Below are positions 23,801-35,800 of a stretch of 64,000 bases of DNA, one piece after another. This DNA comes from Ochotona curzoniae (lineage: Eukaryota; Chordata; Mammalia; Lagomorpha; Ochotonidae), in NCBI RefSeq assembly GCF_017591425.1, contig NW_024464918.1, positions 12,832,001 through 12,896,000 on the forward strand, given 5' to 3'. The notes under the pieces were generated by a model. It made no database searches, had not been told where the DNA came from, and saw only the letters and a program-made list of their open reading frames with translations. Position numbers and translations under genes: made by a program. The first letter of the stretch is position 1. Every line of letters starts with the position of its first letter.

Positions 23801-26800
23801 ACCTGGAAGGGAAGGCAGGGACGGAAGCCTGACCCAGACTTGGACATTGCAGAACCAGTGGATGGTTCACTGCATTAAACCAGCAGGCAGATTTCTGTGT
23901 AACTGTCTTTCAAATAAATGAACGTATCTTATTGTATTTAATTATGGTATACCAAACAATAATTTGAAACACATACATACATACACACAGACACACAGAC
24001 ACACCCACACACACGCTGCATGCATGCGCATACACATGGCCCCAGAAGCAGGCAGGCAGACACACCCACACACCTGTCCCATCAACTGCCTCTTCCTCCA
24101 AATGTTGGTGCAGCAGCAGCCAGACTGGGATAGGTGGCAAGAATGTCATCCTGGTCTCCAGGGGGATGTCAGGGCCACAGTTACCAGAGCTATCACCTGC
24201 TGCCTCCCAGGCTGTGAACACACTGCTTCTTTATAAACCCCAGAGGAACAGTACCCAGGTACAAATGTTTATCTGACCAAAAGCCCTTGCATCCTTTTAT
24301 CCAGCGGACGTATGCTAATATGCAGTAAGGGGAAAAAAATGGTACCTTTGGTGCAGTCACTGATGGCCAACTCTTTCTTGTCCTAGAAAGAAACATAACG
24401 TTAATGTTATCTCATTACTAATAACCGATTATGGAAACACAGAACACTTTTGAAAAAATCATATGAAAAAAATGTACTACTTCCAAAATGAAATTCAAAA
24501 TACAGAAATGGTTCTGCTTGAAAACTTCCTGGTAATGGCATTAGCATTAGCATGCAGTTTCTTTTGAAAACTGTCTGACACTTAGAAAACTTCGTGCTCA
24601 ATATAGCGCAATACCCAAAGTGACATCTCCCAGCAGCAGTACAGTTAGGTCATCTTGTCACGCTGCCTCAGTCATAAACCTTAATTTAGCCCTCGGTGAA
24701 ACAAAAACAAAAACAACAGCAACAACAAAAAAGCACTTCAGCAAATAAGTATGTAACTAGCTTAACCTACTGAATCTAACAGTGTGACAGTGGGAAAGGA
24801 TTGCTATCAGAACTGGCTTCTGGTCCCAGCCCTGACACGGCGCTGTCGTCTTACGATGGTCCTGCTACCTTCCTTCTCAAAGAATCAGTTGCTTATCTAA
24901 AAAATGAACGTGCTGGATGGAACGTTATGTAGGTGCCTTCTAGCTCTTTTTTTCCAATGAGAATTTTTTTTTTTGCAAAATTGCAGAAAACAGATACTTC
25001 AAATAAATAATGTTCTCATAAAGCCTACTCTAACAGAAGCTAAATATTTTGTAGAAATTAGGGCACTTTAAAAAGTTCATAAAAAATGTATATTAGGGAA
25101 AAACTATATAGCTTTCACAGTTTTTTTAAACATGAAAATGAACTTATTTCTGAATTCCATTTTTCTGAAAGCTTCTGGAAGTTTTCCCATATTTTAAAGC
25201 AATGTGCACGAAGCTGTGTTTCAAGACTTGTGATCCCAGACAGCTTCTGGATGGAGAGCGACTATTCCTGACTCAGGGGCACACCAGAGCTGGAAAAGCT
25301 AGTGGTGAGATGGTTGCATTAGCATTTAAAACTCCTTTAATGCCACTGACCTGAGTACTTTAAGAACAGTTTAAATGGTGAGTTTTATGCTATGTGCACA
25401 TTTATTACAATAAACCAAACAAAAAATGTTCCACAGTCACCTGGGAAACACCAACTATAGTAGCTTACCAAATGGCCACACAGTCAATCCATGTATTCAA
25501 GTTTCAGGGGAGGATCAGCCTCGTGGCATAAATGGTTAAGCCAGTGCCCACTATGCTGGCATCCCACATGGGCACCAGCTTAAGTCCTAGCTACTGCATT
25601 TTTGATCCAGCTGCCTGCTAACAGGCCTGAGAAAGCAGCAGCAAAAGTCTGCAAAATTTGTACAAGTGTTGTGGCGGCACTGCTGTAACCACAGAAATTA
25701 GCACAACTTATCACTAATCGGTTCTTTCAATCAAGGAACTGTGCTGCCTCACTAAAGTAACCTTTCTTTAAGGTTCACCGCCAACTAACAACTACCACCT
25801 CAGGGCATCCAGCTGCTATCTGCTGTTTCAAGTGTTATTCCCCCAAGCAGCACGCTGTATTTAAAAAAAAAGTCAAAACTTAATTTAATTTTTACTTTTA
25901 CATAGATACTTAAACCTCTAACAAATGTACAGAACATATAAGCAAAGACAGAAGTACATAATACTCTTGTAGGAAAAATCTGCTTATTCAAAACAAAGTA
26001 TAAGGAGCCTGGCATGGTGGCAAAGCACGTTGATCTTTTGCCTGCAGAACCAGCATCCCATATGGCTACTGGTTCATGTTCCAGCTGCTCCACTTCCAAT
26101 CCAGCTCCCTGCTTATGCCCTGAATTAAAGCAACAGAGGATGGCCCAACTCCCTGAACCACACATGGGAGAGCCACAGAGAAGCTCCTGACACCTGCCTT
26201 TGGCCATTGAGGCCATTTGGGGGGTGAACCAGTAGATACAAGACCTCTCTCTTTTATACCTGCCTTTCAAATGACAGTAAAAAGTATTTTAAAACAAACA
26301 AAACAAAATCCACATAGTACATAATATACTAGGACATTTGGTTTAAAACATTTAAAAGCCATTCCTTAGGGCTTTGTGGGTTTAGAATCAAGGCAGAAAG
26401 TCAGTCCTAACTCCCATTAGCTTTTTCTCTAGACACAAAACATTCGGTCAGGACATTCGGATGCCAATTTTGCAAACCTTTTAGAAATTTTTAAAGAGTT
26501 AACTTGTCATGTCCCTGGAAGTTCAGAAGAGGTTCATTGCACAAGCCTGCAAGCTCTCAAATCTCTTAAGTTCAGCAAACCAACTACTCACTGCACAGCA
26601 CACGGTCGCCTGGCAACGCTCGGCCAGTTCTCCTGAACACGACCAAGACTGAGCAAGAACAGATAATCTCAATCCTCAAACCTGGAACTATCAATAACCT
26701 GGGCAAACGTGCAAATAACGCTACATCTCCAAAGCCACAGGTGGATGGTGCATTTTTTCTGACACGGAATTGTCAACTTGCTCCCATTTCGTGACAGTGA

Positions 26801-29800
26801 AGCCCAGAGTTTGAGAATGTGCCAAGATGGAGAAGGAAACACCAACTCACAACCTCCTGCTGTCAGCACTGCTGGCGGTGACTTCTGTTGGCTGTGAATA
26901 CACCAACAAATACTGTTTTAAAAAACATAAAACTGCGTTCTTTTCTTTAAGATTTATTTATTTTTATTGGAATGAAGATTTTCCATCTGCTGGTTCACTC
27001 CCCAAGTGGCCGCAAAAGCCCGAGTTGAACTGATTTGAAGCCAGGAGCCAGGAGCTTCCTCTGGGTCTGCCACATGGGTGCAGGGTCCCAAGGCTTTGGG
27101 CCGTCCTCGACTGCTTCCCCAGGTCATAAGCAGGGAGCTGGATGGAACTGGGACTGCTGGGATTAGAACCAGCACCCATATGGGATTGCAGCGTGTGCAA
27201 GACAAGAACTTCAGCTACTAGGCTACCGCACCAGGCCCCCAAGCGGCTTTATTTTCTTGAATACAAAATGCTTGCTCACACTCTTTAAAATTATTTTTCT
27301 TCTACCAGTAAACACAAAAATTTCACTTTGGAGGGCTGGGCACAGTAGCCTAATGGCTGAACACCTGATCTAAACCAAACCAACCAACGAAACCTACTCT
27401 ACTCCATATTGAGCCAGCTTTATGACTGCTTAGACTCAAACAACCTGCTCTGTACTCTAGATTAAGTATAATTAAACAAGAGGTATTTAAAAGCAAAACA
27501 AAGAACGCAAAAATCCAACACTTCAATCTAATGAGACTGTTGAGTAAGAAAATCAGACAAGCGAGCAACAAATCTAACCCTTAATAGCAATACAGTAAGG
27601 AAATGAATAAATTTGTACTCTCACCCACTGTACATTCTATACCACATTCTTAATCCTCTAGAAATACAAAATGCTGTGATTTCCTGACATCAGTTTCACA
27701 TTAATGTGGTGCCGTTCATCACAGTGGCAATATTTAGCAGAAAAAAAATCAGAATGTTAAGTACAAACAACTGTAAGCCTACAGTTTCATCCAGCGCTTC
27801 CAGGTTCCGTGCATCTTTATCTAGAATTCTAGAAGCCTAAAACAAGCTGCTGCAAGCTGTTTCTAGGGCACGTACTACTTGGTCCTTGCTTCCCTAACCT
27901 GCCCCAGTTTTTCCTGCAACGCATTCAGAGACTTGAATGGGGAATATCAGCAGTAATTTTACTCAAGTTTTGTAGAACATTTTACTGTTCCGTCCATCAA
28001 TATATTATCAGGAGGGTGGGAAGGTAGCAGTAGTATCTAAGTTTCAGTACTAGTTTTTGGAAAGTAACCACCCTTCTGAAACAACGCAAGCCCACGTGCT
28101 TCTTGAGAAGAAAAGGTCAAGCACCCATACCTGCTTCATCCTTGCGGCAGCTCGATTTGAAAACAGAATGGACCTGTCCTTCTGGAAGCAGGACGGGCAC
28201 ATCTGAAGGGCTTGACTGTAGGAACTTTCCGCTTCCATATAATCTGAGGAAGACAAGATAAAGGGTGAGTGCCCAATCTGCTCTTACTCCAGATCCACTA
28301 TATCCCACAGGGTCTCAATGCACACAGCGTTTTGTTCACAGGATAAAGCTTTCAAACAAAAAGTGATTACAGCCTGTTGAGTGTCAGCAGTAGAAATCCC
28401 TTGCCCTTTTGCTCTTCCTTGAAAGAAACAGGGCTTGGCTGCCATCAATCTCATGAAGGTACTTTGTGAACCAACAGACATGCTGTCAATGAAGAGTCCT
28501 CAACACTTAGGTGTCCCTGCACATTCAAGACATTTTAGCTTGCATTTGGCTCAGCAATCTGGACAAGAGCTTTCCAAGGAAGCTAAGGAATTAAGCAGAT
28601 GAAAAAGGCTGAAGTTTGGGATCTGCAATGGGCATTTAACCTAGCAACTGGGATGCACGCAGCTCCAGCCTCCTGCTAATGCAGACCCTGGCAGGCAATG
28701 GTGACGAGCCAAGTCGGCGTGCTTCCACCATGCATGGCGAAGACCTCGGCTCACTCCCAGCTGCCAGCTCTGACCGAGGCATCTGGACAGTGAACAAGCA
28801 CACAGGAGGTCTGCACTTGTCACCTTGCCATTTTTACTCTGCTTCAAATTTGGGGAAAAACAAAAAGACTTGGATCCATGACCTGGGCAAATTCTATATA
28901 TAATTTCATTAATTCTCATGCTTTCATATACTCATTTTGGCTGAAACAGTATCTGTGAAGTACCTGCAGAGACATTTTACAGACCTAAAAGCAGCAATGT
29001 AAAAACCAGTACTAAACTAAAAACACTCAAAGAGAAAATGCTGGTAAGGTTTTTGTATTCTTATCATACGCAGAATTATACTAAGAGAAAACACCTTGTT
29101 CATTTTTTCCCCCTCAGGTTTGAAAAACTTTCCATAGGTCTGAAATATTTAATACTAACACAAATATATATATTTTTCAAAACTAAAACTATACAGTTTC
29201 ATTAGATTAAAAAGCAGTAATGACTGCTAAGCCATGATATAGCACAAGTAATTTAAAGCTTGCTTTGAAATTTAATTCATTTATTTGAAATGGAGAGGGA
29301 GAGGAAGGAAGAACAGGCTTCCATCTGCAGGTACACTCCGTAACACCTACAACCACTGGGCTGGGCCACGGGGAGTCGGGAGGCAGAAACTCAGATCCAA
29401 GTGTTGCACCCAATTGCTGGAGTCCCACCTCTCAGCTATCCCTTGCTGCCCGCAGCCATGCGCATTAGCAGGAGGCCGCCGGCAGGAGGGGAGCTGACAC
29501 TGGAACCTACAAACTCCGCCGTGGAAGGAGGCATCCTAACTGCTCGCTAGATATCCCCCCCTCATTCCTATACCCTTTCTGAAATGTACATTCTGAGACG
29601 TGACAAATGGTTGCTAGACAATTAAATAGCTTCTCCTCAATTACTGTGATGAATCTGAATTCCTAAGCAGTTGTAGGAAATGCAGTAAGGATGAAAAAGA
29701 TCTGTCTATTTAAGGCGCCCAAGGAAAAAGGCACGTTGAAGAGCAGAGAATGCATAAAGGACTTCGCTAGGCCTTGCTGTGCTCACGAGGCTGTCTTCAC

Positions 29801-32800
29801 AGCACTGTGCCCAGTGAGGGAGGGGCACTCTGCTTTACAGCGGCAAGCAAATAGCAATAGCTTTAGAGTTCTACCCTTGATCTTTGTATTAATGGTGAAT
29901 ACAGAAAAGAAAAACCAATGCTGGCTGGAGTCAGCTGAGAACTACTCAGACATGGTAACCCAACTCCAAGCGGCTGGGAAGCAATACTGTGCCTCGAATA
30001 TTCCAGGACTGCTAGTTGTTACCAAATGTTACTTAGTGTTTCTTGCTAGACTCTGTAACAGCAGGAGTCAAGGCAAGTGGTGTTGGTGCTAAAACGCATC
30101 TTACCTCCTTTCTTAAACTGTTCATTTCCTTCCTCCTTTAATTTAGTGCTTTCTTCTCTTCTTTTCTGAAAGAGATCGAGGAGTTAAAAGGTCAGCTTTC
30201 TTAACACACAGGTCTATTAAACAGCAAACTGACTTTTTTTTTTTAAAGTGTGTTTTCAGTGGCTGGCATTATGATGTAGCAGATAAAACCATGTCTTTTA
30301 ACACTGCCACTCCAAATGGGTGCCTGTTTTAGTACTGGCTGCTCCACTTCCAATCCAATTCCTTGCTATTGCACCCGGGAAAACAGCAGACGATGGCTAA
30401 AATGCTTGGACCCCGTCACCCACAGGGCGGCCCAAGTGAAGTTCCTAGCTTCAGCCTGGTCCAGCACCAGCCAATGTAGCCATTTGGGGAGTGAGCCACT
30501 AGAGCAAAGCCTTTGAAATTAATACTTTTTTTCTTTAAACAAGGCTTACTTCCATTTATTCAAAAGGTGAGCAGCAGACGCATAGACAGATCTTTCACCC
30601 ACTAGTTCAGGCCCCAAATACGGCCACCGCCACCGCCAGGGCTAGACCAGCAAGCTAGGACCAGTAACCAGGGGTCCAGAAGTCCATCTAGCTCTCCACC
30701 ATGAGTGATGAGGTCCCAAGCACTGAAGGCATCATCTGCTGCCTACCGGGTGCCCAGAGTACGTACTGCATCATAGAGTAGCACCTAGGACTTGAACTGG
30801 AAGGCGAGCATCCCAACCGACAGCTTAGCCAACTGGGTCACAATGCCTACCCACAGACTGAATTTTGAAAACTGATGGCTACCACGGTAACCGGAGGAGG
30901 GCAGAGTTTGCCTCCAACCAAGCCAGGAAGGGTTGGTGGAATTCTGGCGGGCCCCTCAGGCTGTGAGACTACCGTTGTACCAATGAGTGGCACAGACCTA
31001 TACCGCCCCCCACCAATAAGGGCCGAGGAAACCCCCATTTTGGCTTCCAAGTTAAGGAGAGTTTAAAAATCTCCATTCCCCGTCTATTTTGTGCTCTTCT
31101 TCCTCTGCAGCTCACTCCTCATGTCTGTCCTTTCTGCTGCACAGGAAAGGGAAGCCCGTGACCGCGGCTCCCTGAAATAAAGGCCATCTAAATGCTTTTC
31201 ATATATTTGCACGAGTTATTCTTTCCCTGGTGGTCAGTGAATCTAACATTTTGGCAAGTGGCAAATCTAACAAAAACTGCATCAGTTTAACCTAAATTTT
31301 AGAATAGTAAGGGGGGGGAGCATTTTGGTTAATCACTAATTGCACTTTTTATGCTTCAGTCACAAAACTAAGTTTTCTTAGTCATTTCCTGATTCCCATC
31401 TGCTGGCTCACTTCTCCCAAATAAGCACCAACAGCTAAGGCTGGGCTGTTACTGGGAGCTGGGAACAGGTTTCCCGCGTGGGTGGAAGGACCAAACACCT
31501 GAGCCATCACTGTAACCTCCTGGGGTTTGCATGAGTAGGAAGACGGTCTCTGGAGACAGAGGTGGGTAAACTGATACGGCATGATCACGTCTTAGCCAGC
31601 ATTCTATACACTATGCTCACTGCGCGGCCCTAGGAAGGCAGATTTCCCGGTGAGACCGGGGACTCTTAGGATCAAAGGGTGGTTTTAAAAACAGGCTAAG
31701 AAAACAAATATCAAGTCAAGACAGCTCTGCTAAGTCAAAAAGCAGAAAATCTAAGTATCTTTTTTTGAAAGTCGGGCTAGAATAGAGTTACAATGGTAGC
31801 ACAAAAATTTATAATTATTCCCTTAATTTTTGCTTCATTTGATGTATATTCAATTTCATAATCAGAGCTATTCAATAATCTAAATATAGGCCACACACCT
31901 TAGCTGTCAAGAGCAGAGAGCTAGGGACACAGTTTATAGCCACTCAACAAAACTACCACACAAGAGAATTCCTCCAAATAAGAAGAGGGGCTGAACACTG
32001 GGAAGTCAAGAAAAGTCCATAACAAATCCAGTTTTAACATTGATAAAATATAAATCCTTTAAGAGTAATTAATCAAATTATTAGAATTTAATGTCTGTCC
32101 TTTGGCAACTTGTGGAATCCTCCAGGTTCACTCTCATTTCCAATCACTTGCTCACTGATAACTTTTTCCAAGCCAACTCCTCAGGAATGTTCTGGGAACA
32201 CAAATAACATCACTCACTGTCAGATCAAGCTAATGTGAGGCATACGCGTGTGTGTTTTAGGAAACTAACCATTTCTGACTCAATTTTATCATCACGATCC
32301 CAATGGGCAAAGCCAAGGTATACCCAGAGAGGAGCAATGGACAAGGGCCAGCCTGAGAAAAGCTTATCATATTTTATATTTCAGTAACGAGGAGGACTAA
32401 CACCTGAGCTTGCAAAGAGAAGGACTCCAACACATAATTCTGAGGTCAACTATAAATGCACTTAAAAGTTTAGGGAAAACTGAATTCAAAGATAAGGTTA
32501 TGTTGGTGCCAAAAGAAAAAAGAAATTCATGTACAGCATTTTCTGTGACATACATTCCCAAGAATTTCTGAAGCAGCCTCACTTTTTAAATGAGATATTT
32601 TTGTTTGGCTATTAAACCACAACTGAGCTTCACACTAAGGAGTAAACGCTGCAAAAGAGGTACTGCTTCCCTCTCCACAGATCCTGTAGACTGAGAATTA
32701 ATGCAATTATCAATATCATGGGGAACATCTCCTTGGAAACGTCTAAAAATAGCACTTTGAGGAGAAAGTTGAACTATCTCCCAGCTGTGCCGAGACTAAC

Positions 32801-35800
32801 TCAATTCAGTACAAAGACGGGGTTTATTCTGCTACGGAAGCATACGCTCCCTGCAGACAGACAGGCATGCTGTGTAATGGCACAGGAACCCAAGGACAGC
32901 TGGGGTACAGTGCTCAGGTCTCGGCAGGTGTAGTGCCAGGCGTGTTTGCATAAGCAGGCTCTGGTGGCACAGACATCCTGTCGCACTCAGGCACAGATTT
33001 TTTTCTGGCTCCGTTCTATAAACAGAAGCTCCTAATGCGGTTAGGAGCCCCCTTGCACGCCTCCACAATGCCTCTCAACATATTCCAGAGGCCTCACAGG
33101 CAAACATTTGCTCTTGAATCATTCTCATGGAAACCAAAGAGCGTTTGTAAGGGTTCTTTACTTAGTACTTCTCCCTTTCTACCCATGGAAACTCAGGAGG
33201 AAATAATAATATTACGCTGTGTTAGAAATCATCACAGGTACTGCCAAGGAAAATTAGAAAATTAGAAAATGCCCTTAATGAAAGGAGTTTATTTTAAATT
33301 TATTTGAAAGGCAGAGAGACGGAGAGAGAGGGATGGGACCTTTCCCTAACAGGGCAAGGTGAAGCCAGGAGCCAAGCACTCAAACCAGCCGGCTGTAGCA
33401 ACGCAGCCTCCTGGACGGCCATGGCTGCCCTCGGTGTACTACACATTCTCAGGAAGCCAGAGTTGGAAGTGAGGCCGAAACGGCTACTCATGCACTGGAC
33501 AGAGGACACAGGTGTCCCACACAGCAGCACTGTCACTGTGCCAAATGGCAGCCCTTAGATTGGACGCTACTACAACCACCATAAACGTCTAAGCTTGCTA
33601 TTCAAAATTCAGTAAAACCAGCACGAGCATACCACTTCACTGCCTGTCATCTGCTGTCACGTACATCCTCAGCTCATTCACCTTCCAAGACAATACCGGG
33701 CGGCACAGAGCTCTCCTCACAGGTGAAGAACCAGCACCGACCTGTGTGCTTCACACTACACATCACACTTCCGTTCCAACCTGCCCAACCCCGTCTCCCA
33801 CGGCCACCCGACGCAAGTTCTCCCTTCAGGGCAGTCTGAGCTCATTCTTGTCTCAGGAAACCTAGTATGTTTTTTGCTTTACTCTTTTTCTTTGCTTATA
33901 CATTCCTACTCTGGAATGCTCCTTCATGGAACAACTCTTCCCTAAATCAAGATCTCTTTAGAAGTGATCCTACACCAGGTACACAGCTCTTTCAGATTTC
34001 TCAACCAAGTTCCTCTAGGTTTTTTTGGATTTTTAAGATTTATTTGTTTTTATTGCAAAGTCAGATATACAGAGAGGAAAATCTTCCATCCACTGATTCA
34101 CTCCCCCTAAGTGGCCACAACGGCTGGAGCTGCGTCAATCCGAAGCCAGGAGCCAAGAGCCTCTTCCGGATCTCCCATGTGGTTGGCAGGGTCCCAAGGC
34201 ATTGGGCCATTCTCAACTGCTTTCCCAGGCCACAAGCAGGGAGCTGGATGGGAAGCAGGGCTGCCAGGATATGAACCGGGGCCTATCTGGAATCCTGGCG
34301 CATGCAAAGACCTTAACCACCAGGCTACAGCTCTGGGCCCAGTCCTTCTAGTTCTCTTCCTTCACCTGCCCTCCCGAGGGGGAGATCTTACTGCAGGTGT
34401 ACGGAACATTCCAGGTGTCATATTTTGCTCTTTGACCACCTTAGACCTGGAATTAGCATTTTCCCAAGAAGTTCAGGACATTTCAGTGGAGAATCAGAAT
34501 TAGAAACCAAGATCTATCTAGGTGCCAGTGGGCTGGTAGCAGGGCGTCATTCCTTTCAGACTTTCTCAGTGAATACAACCCAACAAACACATCTTCAAGT
34601 TAAACACAAACAACACGTGTTTGTGCAAACGCAAGTGAGACTCAACACCACAGGATTCTCTGCTCTTCCCCACGGTGAAAACTCTCATTCCCTCAACAGT
34701 AATACCAGAACGCCTAGGTTCAAATCCTTGCTCTGCTCCCAATTCCAGCTTCTTGCCAACACATGCCCTGCGAGGAGGCATGACCGTTCAAAGAGCTGGC
34801 TCCCGCTACCCACATGGATCCAAACGGAGTTTCTAGATCCTGGCTCTGGCTTAGCCTAGCCCCAGCTGTTGCGGACATCTGGAGAGCAAGCCAGCAGATG
34901 GTACACCTGTACATCTCTCTCTCTGCCTTCCCAAAAAACCACACACACACCAAAATACTAAAACAAGGAGAAAAATAATATGCAGGGAAAACAAATTATG
35001 AATTTTAAACAGAAAAAGACCAAGTGTACTGATGTATTTACAATGTTCAAAGGAAAAAAAAACATGATCAAGCAAGAAGAGTATATTTAGCAAAAGAAAG
35101 AGAGAATAAACACATTCACAAGTAAACAGTAACTAGCACCAAATCTCCTTTAGAAGACTCAATAAAGTCCTGCAGGTTGAGAGGACTCAATTCTAGACGG
35201 TAACATGAACCACAAAAGGTCACCAAAATGGCAAATACACAACAGGGTTTTCTCATTTCTCTTAACTTCTTTAAAGGATTATAAAAAGCATCAATTATGA
35301 TAGTACACTGTAAGGTTTATAACACACATTGATAAATTCCATGACAAAGGCAGCAGTACAAAGCGAGGGAAGGCAATGGAGCAATATTATAGCAATGCTT
35401 CTACAGTTAGTGGTGCTAAGTGGCACTAGGTTATAATATGTATTTATGAAACCCAGGCAATAAATCAGAAAACAGTGAAAAAAGCAAATACTTCTTAAAA
35501 ATAAAATCCAGTTTTATAACACTATATTAATATAATACTTTTTTAAAATGCAAAACTAAAAAAGCAAGTAAGGGGCAGATGTTCAGCAACAGGGTTAAGA
35601 TGACACATCCCATATTGGGGTGTGTGGGTTCAGGTGACAGGCGTGCGTCCAATCCAGCGTCCTGTTAATGTATACACTGTGAGTCAGTAACGGCACAAGA
35701 ACCTGGGTCCTTGCTACTGATGTGAGAGCAGTGACTGTGTTCCAGGCTCTTAGCTTCAACGTGGCCCAGCCCTTGGTGTCTGAGGGCTTGAACCAGCAAA

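Larger units (their letters stand above)
21201..24345 (-). other. TTC1 intron 5
   Basis: About 3.1 kb containing one young SINE, one inverted SINE pair, a CA-rich tract and an old LINE-type remnant. 21840-22480 is without recognised repeats or genes. Confidence 0.85.
24383..28130 (-). other. TTC1 intron 4
   Basis: About 3.75 kb, with a MIR-like remnant, a mariner-type MITE copy and three SINEs (listed). 27375-28130 and 26310-26940 show nothing recognisable apart from a 38-bp SINE scrap at 27333-27370. Confidence 0.85.

Noticed and set aside
24034..24110. CA-rich and direct-repeat stretch considered as an array of regularly spaced repeats
   Set aside because: It is an ordinary CA microsatellite with no spacer structure; CRISPR arrays are not expected in a mammalian genome.
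25800..26270. 156-codon minus-strand ORF
   Set aside because: About half is reverse-strand C-SINE; the rest is AT-rich intron.
30875..31066. 63-codon ORF that looked like a small retrogene
   Set aside because: It lies wholly inside the probable LTR and corresponds to its U3/R sequence.
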